Source: Dokdonella_A sp039926425
Lineage (GTDB): Bacteria; Pseudomonadota; Gammaproteobacteria; Xanthomonadales; Rhodanobacteraceae
DNA: 9,432 bases
Assembly: GCF_039926425.1 (NCBI RefSeq)
Contig: NZ_JBDSWZ010000029.1
Span: 1-9,432, forward strand
Direction: 5' to 3'
How positions within the stretch are numbered: the stretch's first letter is position 1; each line of letters begins with the position of its first letter. The notes beneath the pieces are model-generated. The model had not been told where the DNA came from. It worked only from the letters and a program-made list of their open reading frames with translations, and ran no database searches. This document shows positions 1 through 6,548 of the stretch, one piece after another. A program made the translations under genes and the position numbers.

Positions 1-110
1 AACCACGAGATCAGTCGCTCGCCGTCGCGTTCGTAGCCACCGAGAAATTGTTCGATCGGCTTGCCGCGGCGAAGAGTTGATTCTAGAAATGTTGGACTAA
101 GGTGACGCAT
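1..110 (-). CDS. N-terminal part of an unrecognised protein, cut by the window edge
   Basis: A reading frame opens with ATG at 110 and stays open to the window edge, giving 36 residues that begin MRHLSPTFLEST and continue through a segment reading LRRGKPIEQFLGG. The sequence looks protein-like (charged and hydrophobic residues alternate, with no low-complexity stretch). Its codons become more GC-rich away from the start, as expected for the edge of a gene next to lower-GC DNA. No family is recognised and no function is proposed. No Shine-Dalgarno sequence is visible before the ATG. An AT-rich stretch containing TTATAC lies about 10 nt upstream and could be a -10 element of a nearly leaderless transcript, but this is weak. 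The frame lies downstream of ccmAB on the same strand, about 1.1 kb away. It is not a recognisable ccmC. Confidence 0.45.
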   Translation of the reverse strand, partial: MRHLSPTFLESTLRRGKPIEQFLGGYERDGERLISW

Positions 111-1211
111 GGCTATTGGGGTATAACTAGTATTAGACCCCGCATCCGGGGTGTTGCGTGGCATCGTTCAGGAACCAAGGGCCAGCGTCAAGAGAAATTC
201 TTTCGCGACATCAAACGCTTGGCCGCTTTCAGAGCACCTTTCCGCTCCCGAGTCCTTGGTGCAACACTGCGGAACCGTGGGTGTATGAGTTACCACTGCG
301 AAAATGAGGGTGTAACGGCGGCGCCCGACGCGGGTGCGCACTTTGCCTGTTCGACGAAGTTTGTCTCGCCATTCGGTGAGATCGTGACTTTTGGCGGCTG
401 GAACAACGCAGTTTCGGGTTTGGCGGGCTGATGAATTACGAGCATGTTCGTTCATCTTTGCGCGAGAGGAGCGGTCGTATCCGGGGCTTGTCTCGGTCTG
501 ATTGAACACGGCCGTGAAAGGTTCGATGCAATCAAACTCGTTCGTTCCTGTGGCGGGTTTCGCCTCGCACACGATCCCCTTTGGCCAACTTCGTGCAGAG
601 TCGGGGGCCTTTTGATTCGAGACGTATTGCAGGACTGTACAACCGGAGTTGCCAGTCACATGGCGGTTGGCACTCTTCTTTGACCGGTTGAACCGCATGC
701 ATGTCCGTCCGAGCGTCATGCGTTCGAGATCGCGCTGCAATGATCAGACTTGGACGTCGTTTAATGGGGCTGCGAGCTCCGTCGATGACACCGTGACTAC
801 TCGGCTTCGCTTCATCAAGAGTCATGGGTGGAATGCAGCGCAGCAGCGGTGAGGCGCGTGGCTCGATGGATGAGACTCGTTAGTGCCGACAGTTGGACCT
901 GGGCGCGCCTCACTCCGGCTCGGTTGGATAGCGTTCAAGAAAAAAGTCGCATTTCTGCAGCTCCGCGTGGCCACCTTCAGAATGGACGGGGCGCGGGTCA
1001 CGCGACCTTGGACTCCGGTTGCCGCGAGGCTTTCAAAAAGCCGGGCTCGCGTGTCTTGCGCAGGGCTGCAAGACCCTGCTTCTTCGACAAACCCTTGAGC
1101 CATGCTTCTGTGCAGGTGCTGCACGACACGCTCGACGCCTCATGACGACGTCTGCAATGAATGGGTGCAAGATGATCACCGCAAGCCCAGGCAATTCGCT
1201 GAACCCGTCAC
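111..1211. other. 1.1-kb gene-poor, lower-GC intergenic island
   Basis: No convincing gene was found on either strand. Hand counts of three 60-base blocks, starting at 481, 601 and 781, gave 33, 32 and 33 G+C (53-55%), against 65% or more in blocks sampled inside the kinase gene. GC rises again towards 960-1080. Open frames exist on both strands but overlap each other, lack ribosome-binding sites and show no recognisable domains. One minus-strand frame (445 down to 188, one internal TAA) reads in a strikingly protein-like way. Small hairpins occur at 137-152, 1028-1042 and 1060-1079; none has a T-run. No tRNA, rRNA, CRISPR or insertion-sequence ends were seen. It could be decayed coding DNA or dispersed intergenic repeats. 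Confidence 0.6.
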
Positions 1212-1895
1212 TCAGTTCATTGAAATGCGCAGTGCCGCCGCACACGCGAGCGGTGCGAGGACCAGCGCGAGGACCAGCGCGGCGCCTAGCCAGAGTAGGG
1301 GAGCGATGAACGGAAGACTTGCCTGCGCCGCATTGCAGGCACCGGCGCCGAAGATCAGCACCGGAACGTAGAGCGGCAAAACGAGCAACGCGACGAGCAT
1401 GCCAGAGCGGTGCATGCCGACCGTCAGCGCGACGCAGACCGCGCCCAGCAGACTGAGCAACGGCGTAGCGAGCAACAGCGCGCCTGGAAGCACCCAGCGA
1501 ACGGGTTCTGCGATGTGCAGCAATTCGCCAAGGAGAGGGGAGACGACGATCAGCGGCAGGGCGGTTGTCAGCCAGTGCACCGCGATCTTGCACGCCAGAA
1601 GAAGACTCAACGGATGCGGCGACAACACCAGTTGTTCGAGCGAGCCGTCTTCGTAATCGCTGCGGAACAGGGTATCGAGCGCCAGCAGGCCGGAAAGCAG
1701 GATCGCGACGAAGACAACGCCGGCGGCAATCCTCCGCAGATTTTCCGGTTCCGGGCCGAGCGCGAGCGGAAACAGCGCGACGACAATCAGCGCGAACAGG
1801 ATCGGATTCAACGCATCGCCGCGCCGGCGCCAGATCAACGTGACGTCGCGGCGCACCAGCGCGGCGCAGGCGGCGGTGGTCGAACCGGACTTCAC
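1212..1895 (-). CDS. ccmB: CcmB, haem exporter membrane subunit
   Basis: CcmB is the membrane subunit of the CcmAB transporter. With CcmC and CcmD it releases haem-loaded CcmE in system I cytochrome c maturation at the inner membrane. The product has 227 residues, close to the usual CcmB length of about 220. A short basic N-terminal stretch (LVRRDVTLIWRRRGDALNP, about residues 13-31) precedes roughly six hydrophobic segments. The family-typical FRSDYEDGSLEQL stretch is at about 77-89, followed by LSPHPL. The start is a GTG that overlaps the ccmA stop (GTGA), so translation is probably coupled to ccmA. The C-terminus (ALRISMN) looks intact. In most genomes ccmC follows directly; here no CcmC-like frame is present and 1.1 kb without a gene follows. 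The family assignment is firm. Confidence 0.93.
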   Translation of the reverse strand: MKSGSTTAACAALVRRDVTLIWRRRGDALNPILFALIVVALFPLALGPEPENLRRIAAGVVFVAILLSGLLALDTLFRSDYEDGSLEQLVLSPHPLSLLLACKIAVHWLTTALPLIVVSPLLGELLHIAEPVRWVLPGALLLATPLLSLLGAVCVALTVGMHRSGMLVALLVLPLYVPVLIFGAGACNAAQASLPFIAPLLWLGAALVLALVLAPLACAAALRISMN

Positions 1896-2569
1896 GACGC
1901 CGCTCCATCGGCATCACGATTGCCGCTACCCGGTCGCAACGCGACTCTGCGTGGGGTCCCGGAGGTGTAGGCATAGGCGCCATGCGAGGTGATCAACGCG
2001 GCGCCGTTGCGGTGCGCGTGATTCTCCAGCAGGCGATTGACCAGGCGAATGCCGTCGAGATCGAGATTCGCGTACGGTTCGTCGAGCAGCCACAGGCCGA
2101 CCGGCGCCATCAGCACGCGCGCGAGACCGACCCGCTTCTTTTGCCCCGCAGAGAGTTGCCGCGTCGGCACGTCGGCGTAGCCCTCGAGACCGACGCCGGC
2201 GAGCGCGCTGGTGGGCGAAATGCCGCTTCGCAGTCCGTGCAGGCCTGCGGCGAATCGCAGGTTCTCCAGCGCGGTGAGTTCGGGCTTGAGCCCGGACTGA
2301 TGACTCAGCAACGCAACTTGCGGCGACAGAAGGGCAAGGGTGAGCGGCTCGCCGTTGAGGCGGATTTCGCCGGACGTCGGCTCCAGCAGCCCGGACAGCA
2401 CGCGCAGCAGCGTCGTCTTGCCGGCGCCGTTGTCGCCTTCGATCAACACCACTTCGCCGGCCTTCAGCGAAAAATCGAGGGGTCCGAAGATGGGCTCGTC
2501 GTTGCGCGCAAATGCGAGCGCCTGCGCTTCGAGCAGGGCGGGGCCTTCGTGGAAGTCGGAAGAAGTCAT
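1892..2569 (-). CDS. ccmA: CcmA, cytochrome c biogenesis ATP-binding protein
   Basis: CcmA is the ATPase of the CcmAB(CD) complex; ATP hydrolysis drives release of holo-CcmE from CcmC in cytochrome c maturation. The 225-residue product has the full ABC set: Walker A GDNGAGKTT (about 45-53), the Q-loop region in LLSHQSGLKPELTALENL (about 88-105), signature LSAGQKKR (139-146), Walker B LLDEPYANLD (151-160) and the H-loop histidine in ITSHG (186). The SHQSG-ELTALENL stretch is typical of CcmA rather than other ABC proteins. The C-terminal tail is slightly longer than the usual 205-215 residues. ATG at 2569 is chosen because the homologous core begins shortly after it. However, the bases where a Shine-Dalgarno should lie are part of a perfect hairpin (2572-2598). 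It overlaps ccmB by 4 nt. Confidence 0.94.
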   Translation of the reverse strand: MTSSDFHEGPALLEAQALAFARNDEPIFGPLDFSLKAGEVVLIEGDNGAGKTTLLRVLSGLLEPTSGEIRLNGEPLTLALLSPQVALLSHQSGLKPELTALENLRFAAGLHGLRSGISPTSALAGVGLEGYADVPTRQLSAGQKKRVGLARVLMAPVGLWLLDEPYANLDLDGIRLVNRLLENHAHRNGAALITSHGAYAYTSGTPRRVALRPGSGNRDADGAAS

Positions 2570-2571
2570 GC

Positions 2572-2598
2572 CGCGCGCATGCTAGCGGCATGCGCGCG
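2572..2598 (-). repeat. Perfect 11-bp hairpin abutting the ccmA start codon
   Basis: The arms CGCGCGCATGC and GCATGCGCGCG are exact reverse complements separated by a 5-base loop. On the minus strand the structure ends 2 nt before the ccmA ATG, so in mRNA it would cover the whole ribosome-binding region. There is no T-run after it, so it is not a standard intrinsic terminator. It could block ccmA translation or stabilise the 3' end of the upstream transcript. It could also be a protein-binding palindrome. Confidence 0.7.
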
Positions 2599-2633
2599 CC
2601 AACACCATGCGGCGTCGAATCACCCAACTGCTT

Positions 2634-2747
2634 GGACGACTGGAAACCGTCGGCGAAGATCCGATCCGACGCAAGTCGCGTGATGTCCCGGTGGTGGTCG
2701 GAATGGAACAGCGATCCGCTTGCTGTCTCGCCAGACGATGCGGGCAC
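2634..2747 (-). pseudogene. Orphan C-terminal fragment with a DRIFADGF tail
   Basis: Between the sigma factor and ccmA, one frame reads DITRLASDRIFADGFQSS at about 2687-2634. This aligns by eye with the end of the delta-60 protein in this window (DMTIVRYVATDSIFADRFGG), and both share nearly identical DNA at ATCTTyGCCGACsGTTTC. Upstream, the frame reads protein-like back to a TGA near 2825, with only a GTG at 2747 as a possible start. Downstream it has no stop after the tail and runs on out of frame with ccmA. It looks like the decayed end of an exported protein gene, or a chance match in high-GC DNA. No function is claimed. Confidence 0.3.
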
Positions 2748-2785
2748 ATCCGCCGGAGAAGCGCTGCAGAAGGCGCGATCGGCCG

Positions 2786-2813
2786 ACCCTTCGGGTGGTC
2801 GAGGTGTCCTCGA
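2786..2813 (-). terminator. Two small tandem hairpins after the sigma factor gene
   Basis: About 55-85 nt past the sigma factor stop codon lie a TCGAGG/CCTCGA hairpin with a 3-base loop (2799-2813) and an ACCC/GGGT hairpin with a 3-base loop (2786-2796). No T-run follows on the minus strand. They may end or stabilise the kinase-sigma transcript, but the stems are short and the call is tentative. Confidence 0.22.
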
Positions 2814-2868
2814 GGCGCGTCAGCCGCGGTCACAATTCCCACACGATCAAAACAATCGGTCACCGCAA

Positions 2869-3444
2869 TCAGGTGCCGCCACGCATTTCGGATGCGAGAA
2901 GCAATCGGGCCGCCTGCCAGTCTCGCTTGATGGTCCGCTCGTTGAGCCCTTCGAGTTCGCCGATCTCAACGAAGCTCATGCCACCGAAGAAATGGAGGTG
3001 CACGACGCGACTGGCGCGCGCGTCCACCTGTTCGAGCGAGCGCAGCGCCTTGTCGAGTGCGAGGATCTCGATGGCGTCGTCGCCCGATTCGGGAACGCGT
3101 TCGTCGAGGGTGACGAACTCCATCGCGCCGCCTCGCTTTTCCGCACCGACGCGCCGTGCGTTGTCAACGAGGATCTGGCGCATCGCGCGTGCAGCCACGG
3201 CCATGAAATGCAGACGGCTCGATGGCAGGATCGACTGCGAATGCGACAACTTCAGCCAGGTTTCGTTGACCAGCGCGGTGGTCGACAGCGTCAGATTGCG
3301 ATGGCCACGCGCTTGCCGGTGCGCGCAGCGGCGCAGGTCCTCGTACACGAGTGCGTACAACTGCGCGTCAGCCCCGGCATCGCCGCGTTCTGCCGCGGCG
3401 AGGAGGAGGGTGACGCTGCGGTCGCCGGCGGAGTCGTCGCTCAT
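2869..3444 (-). CDS. ECF-type sigma factor of the Ser/Thr-kinase-linked class
   Basis: The 191-residue product has the sigma region 2 and region 4 layout of the ECF family known as TIGR02999 / Sigma70_ECF (the ECF43-type group). Region 2 spans about residues 15-105, with LVNETWLKL at 58-66 and FMAVAARAMRQILVDNARR at about 80-98. Region 4 spans about 130-185, with ALRSLEQVDARASRVVHLHFF (133-153) and the helix-turn-helix IGELEGLNERTIKRDW (161-176). Where ordinary ECF factors carry an acidic Asp-Ala-Glu-Asp-type patch in region 2.2, this one has Ser-Thr-Thr-Ala (54-57). In this class a kinase phosphorylates a threonine there to make the sigma factor active. The gene lies 31 nt after the kinase stop and is probably co-transcribed. 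No good Shine-Dalgarno precedes the ATG. A 4-codon frame (3455-3441) ends on it as ATGA, suggesting coupled translation. No anti-sigma gene is adjacent. Confidence 0.92.
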   Translation of the reverse strand: MSDDSAGDRSVTLLLAAAERGDAGADAQLYALVYEDLRRCAHRQARGHRNLTLSTTALVNETWLKLSHSQSILPSSRLHFMAVAARAMRQILVDNARRVGAEKRGGAMEFVTLDERVPESGDDAIEILALDKALRSLEQVDARASRVVHLHFFGGMSFVEIGELEGLNERTIKRDWQAARLLLASEMRGGT

Positions 3445-3475
3445 GCGGAAAGCATCGCCGGCCTACACGGCTCCG

Positions 3476-6355
3476 TCAATCGGCAGCGATGTCTTTCGCA
3501 AGCCAGGGATCAGGATCGGGGATGGTTGCCAACAGCGCTTTTGCCTGCTCGCGCTCATGGAGGCGTTCATCCTGGCGACCCCGCGCTTTCGCGATGCGCG
3601 CAAGCAGCGCATGGCTCGCTGCCAGGTCCGCCGCGTCCTGCGGAACACGCGCCTCGCGTTCCTTCAAAACCGCGTCGGCAATGGCTTGGGCCTCGTCCGC
3701 CCGATCCAGGGCGACCAGTACATCGGCCCGCGTGGACAACGCCAGCGCGTGCCGCACATCGCCTGTCGCGTCCGCCTCGTTCAGGAGGCGCTCGGCGATC
3801 TCTGTCTGCTGCAACGCGTCGGCGGCGCGACTGTTTGTCAGCAACGCGCGCGCAAGCGTGATGTGGATGCTGGCAACATCCCGTCCTTTGCCGAGCACCG
3901 CGTCGGCAATGCGTGCCGCGCGGCGCGCCTGGAGCTCGGCTTCGGCCGGATGCCCGCGCCGCAACGCCAGCAAAGCCAGGCCATTGGAGTCGCTGAGAAC
4001 GGCGGGGTGCGAATCGCCGAGAACCGACAGGTGCAACGCGAGTGCACCGCGCATCAGTGGCTCGGCTTCATCGTATCGACCCAGTTGCATCAGTGCGCTG
4101 CCGAGGTTGTTCGACATCGTCGCGGCCGACGTTGTGCGGTCCTGACCAAGGTCGCGCAGGATCGTCGTGGCTTCCCGCAGCGTGCGCTCTGCGCTTTTCC
4201 AGTCGTGGCGCACGATCGCGAGCAGACCGATCGAGTTGAGCGTATTCGCGACCAGTGCATGGCGATCGCCGTACGTGCGACGCTGGATCGCGAGCGCGTC
4301 TTCGAACGCCGCGAGCGCTTCATCGGTCCGTCCCTGCAGACGCAGCGCCGCGCCGAGGACCTGTTCGGATTCGGCCACTGCGGGATGGTCGTCACCGAGA
4401 CGAAGACGCCGAACCGCCAACGCCTTGCGAACCTCCGCTTCGGCTTCCTTTGCACGTCCCTTGCCGGCCAGCACCACTGCAAAATCGGCATGGATCTGCG
4501 CGCTGCGCGTGTCGTCGGGACCGTACACAGTTTCCGCCGTCGCGATCGCCTGCTGGAACACCCCCATCGCTTCGTCAAAACGGCCGAGGCGTTCGAGCAT
4601 CAGGCCTTCGATCTGTTGATCGCGCGCGCGATCGCCCGCACCGTTCGTTCCGCGCCTCTCATCGAGGGTGCCGGCCGCACGTGCGTCGACAAGCGCTTCG
4701 TCGAACCGACCCTGTTTTTCGCGCAATTGCGCCCGTTCCACCAGCGCACGCGATCCGGTGGCGCCGTCCGGGGACAGCGCCACGGCGCCGGCGATCAGTG
4801 CGTCCGACTCAGCCAAGTGACCTCGCTCCCGTTCGACCACCGCCGCCTCGATCGTCGCGCGTGCGCGAAGATCCAGGTCGGCATCCGTGTTGGACAACGT
4901 TTGACGGGCATCCGAGAGCAATGCGGCAGCCTGGTCGAACTGTCCCAACTGCCGGTACAGGGTGCCGAGCGTCACCAGCATCTGCGCACGCAGGCGCGGC
5001 TGATCGGTGAGTTCGTTGCGGATGCGCTCGCTGCCGCGATCAAGCAGCTCACGCGCAGTCACTCGCGCGCCGGCGGCGGTGTCTGGTGCCGACGCGTCGA
5101 ACACGCTCGTAAGAAACGCCTGCGCCGCGGTTGCGCCGCGCGCTTCGTCACGCGCAACGCGCGCCTGCCAGAGCGCGACGCCCGTGCCGGCGACCAGTGC
5201 GACGATCGCGAACACGGCCGACACTGCCGCAATGCGATGGCGTGCTGCGAATCGCTGGAGCCGGTAGACGGCGCTGTCCGCGCGGGCGCGAATCGGCAGC
5301 CCGTCGCGGCAGTTTCGCAGGTCATCGGCGAACGCTTCGACCGTCGCGTAGCGACGCGCGGGATCGGCGTCGGTCGCACGCGCAAGCACGATGCCTGTGT
5401 CACCACGCAACGCCCGGGGCGCTACACCGGGCGGACTGCCCTGTGCCGCGCGTTCACGCGCGTTCGACGCCCACAAGGTGACACGCCCGGTCGACGGATT
5501 GCTCGCGAACCGGTTGCCGGTGAGGAATTCGAAGATCATCACTCCCAGCATGTAGACGTCGGTTGCGGTGGTGACGTTTCCACCGCCCAGTTGCTCAGGA
5601 GCCGCGTAGGCGCGCGAGAGGAAACGCCCCGCCGTCGCGGTGGGATCCGCGTCGGTCTCCGCGAGCAGTTTGGCAATGCCGAAGTCGAGCAGGTGCGGAT
5701 GACCGTCGGCGTCGACCAGCACGTTGCCGGGCTTGATATCGCGATGAACGATCAGGCGCTGGTGCGCATGCGCGAGCGCATCGGTCAATTCGAGGCACAG
5801 ATCGACGCACGCCTTGAAGTCGGCTCCGGTACGGCTGGCCCATTCGCCGAGCGGCACGCCGACGATGTAGTCCATCACCAAGTACGGCCGTCCGTCTTCG
5901 GAGACGCCGCCATCGAGCAAGGACGCGATGTTGGGATGCGACAGGCGCGAAAGGATCTGCCGCTCGCGCCGGAAGCGTGCAAGCACTGCATCCGAATCCA
6001 TGCCGCGCTTGATCAACTTGAGGGCACCTTGCTGGACGTAGCCGTCGCCGTCCCGTTCGGCCAGCCACACCGATCCCATGCCGCCCTGGCCGAGCAGTCG
6101 CACGATGCGCCACGGGCCGATCGATCCTTCCAGTGGTTCTGCGGCGTCGTCTTCCCCTGCAATGCGCGCGGCAATGTCCGAGGCGGACTGATCGAGAATG
6201 TCGCCGTTCTCGCGTGCGAGCAACTCGCGAAGTTGGGCCGCAAGCGCCGGGTCGTCGACGCAGCGCAGATCGATCAACCCCGGGCGCGCATCGGTCTGCG
6301 CGTCCATGAGCTCGCGCAACAGCGTGAACAGATGACGTTTGCGTTCGAGATCCAA
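3476..6355 (-). CDS. Membrane Ser/Thr protein kinase with C-terminal TPR domain
   Basis: This is a eukaryotic-like (Hanks-type) protein kinase of 959 residues from the proposed TTG start. All catalytic motifs are present: glycine loop LGQGGMGSVW (about 88-97), the ATP lysine in ALKLI (113), HRDIKPGN (204-211), DFG (224-226) and APE (252-254). It is an 'RD' kinase and should be active. A single membrane span (about 374-396) follows, then some 560 residues of tetratricopeptide repeats, for example in GTLYRQLGQFDQAAALL and NNLGSALMQLGRYDEAEPL. With a cytoplasmic kinase, the TPR part would be periplasmic and could be a sensor or docking domain. The TTG at 6355 has GGAG nine nt upstream, and homology-like sequence begins there. 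GTG at 6445 and ATG at 6427 are alternatives with weaker sites. The likely substrate is the sigma factor encoded 31 nt downstream. Confidence 0.93.
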   Translation of the reverse strand: MDLERKRHLFTLLRELMDAQTDARPGLIDLRCVDDPALAAQLRELLARENGDILDQSASDIAARIAGEDDAAEPLEGSIGPWRIVRLLGQGGMGSVWLAERDGDGYVQQGALKLIKRGMDSDAVLARFRRERQILSRLSHPNIASLLDGGVSEDGRPYLVMDYIVGVPLGEWASRTGADFKACVDLCLELTDALAHAHQRLIVHRDIKPGNVLVDADGHPHLLDFGIAKLLAETDADPTATAGRFLSRAYAAPEQLGGGNVTTATDVYMLGVMIFEFLTGNRFASNPSTGRVTLWASNARERAAQGSPPGVAPRALRGDTGIVLARATDADPARRYATVEAFADDLRNCRDGLPIRARADSAVYRLQRFAARHRIAAVSAVFAIVALVAGTGVALWQARVARDEARGATAAQAFLTSVFDASAPDTAAGARVTARELLDRGSERIRNELTDQPRLRAQMLVTLGTLYRQLGQFDQAAALLSDARQTLSNTDADLDLRARATIEAAVVERERGHLAESDALIAGAVALSPDGATGSRALVERAQLREKQGRFDEALVDARAAGTLDERRGTNGAGDRARDQQIEGLMLERLGRFDEAMGVFQQAIATAETVYGPDDTRSAQIHADFAVVLAGKGRAKEAEAEVRKALAVRRLRLGDDHPAVAESEQVLGAALRLQGRTDEALAAFEDALAIQRRTYGDRHALVANTLNSIGLLAIVRHDWKSAERTLREATTILRDLGQDRTTSAATMSNNLGSALMQLGRYDEAEPLMRGALALHLSVLGDSHPAVLSDSNGLALLALRRGHPAEAELQARRAARIADAVLGKGRDVASIHITLARALLTNSRAADALQQTEIAERLLNEADATGDVRHALALSTRADVLVALDRADEAQAIADAVLKEREARVPQDAADLAASHALLARIAKARGRQDERLHEREQAKALLATIPDPDPWLAKDIAAD

Positions 6356-6364
6356 GCGGCCGGT

Positions 6365-6368
6365 CTCC
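6365..6368 (-). promoter_or_regulatory. Shine-Dalgarno deciding the TTG start of the kinase
   Basis: GGAG on the minus strand lies 9 nt before TTG at 6355, which begins the protein as (M)DLERKRHLF. The upstream in-frame candidates, GTG at 6445 and ATG at 6427, have no comparable site. The 30 residues they would add (MRCPFRMFEG and onward) do not resemble the charged helix that usually begins such kinases. Confidence 0.5.
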
Positions 6369-6496
6369 GTGGTGTCGGCGGAACAAACAGGCCGGGAGTG
6401 TGCCGCAAATCCGATCCCTTCAAACATCCGGAAGGGGCATCGCACGTCGGGTGACTGCCGGAACGCTCCGCCCGTGTCGCTGCCTCTTCAAGTGGT

Positions 6497-6534
6497 ACGC
6501 GTCCGTCGACCGACCTGGCGGCCGACGGACGCGT
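6497..6534 (-). terminator. Strong 12-bp hairpin after the delta-60 gene
   Basis: ACGCGTCCGTCG and its exact reverse complement CGACGGACGCGT flank a 14-base loop. The structure begins about 15 nt past the stop codon of the delta-60 gene, where a terminator is expected, and lies before the kinase gene. No T-run follows on either strand, so it would be a non-canonical terminator or a 3'-end stabiliser. It suggests the kinase-sigma pair has its own promoter, though no clear promoter was found at 6369-6496. Confidence 0.5.
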
Positions 6535-6548
6535 CCATCGTCGTGCGA

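Noticed and set aside
510..545. GGTTCGATGC resembling a tRNA T-arm
   Set aside because: No matching acceptor stem, anticodon arm or D-arm could be found around it.
168..740. A 190-codon minus-strand frame in the island
   Set aside because: It has no ribosome-binding site and no domain, is Cys- and Arg-rich with irregular composition, and conflicts with other equally open frames.
85..930. Several GTTRRRY heptamers (at about 92, 891 and 924) resembling integron attC core sites
   Set aside because: No paired RYYYAAC partners or long imperfect stems were found; such degenerate heptamers occur by chance.
1028..1079. Hairpins GGCTTT/AAAGCC and GCAGGG/CCCTGC as a ccmB terminator
   Set aside because: They lie 130-180 nt past the ccmB stop, have short stems and no T-run on the minus strand.
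1033..1983. A 316-codon minus-strand frame covering ccmB and part of the island
   Set aside because: It is the shifted frame of ccmB/ccmA, Arg- and Ala-rich with no domain; ccmA and ccmB themselves are unambiguous.
2720..6454. A 1244-codon open frame on the plus strand opposite the kinase and sigma genes
   Set aside because: It mirrors the codon pattern of two well-supported minus-strand genes in high-GC DNA, has no recognisable domain and is rich in Arg, Ala and Gln, as expected of an antisense shadow.
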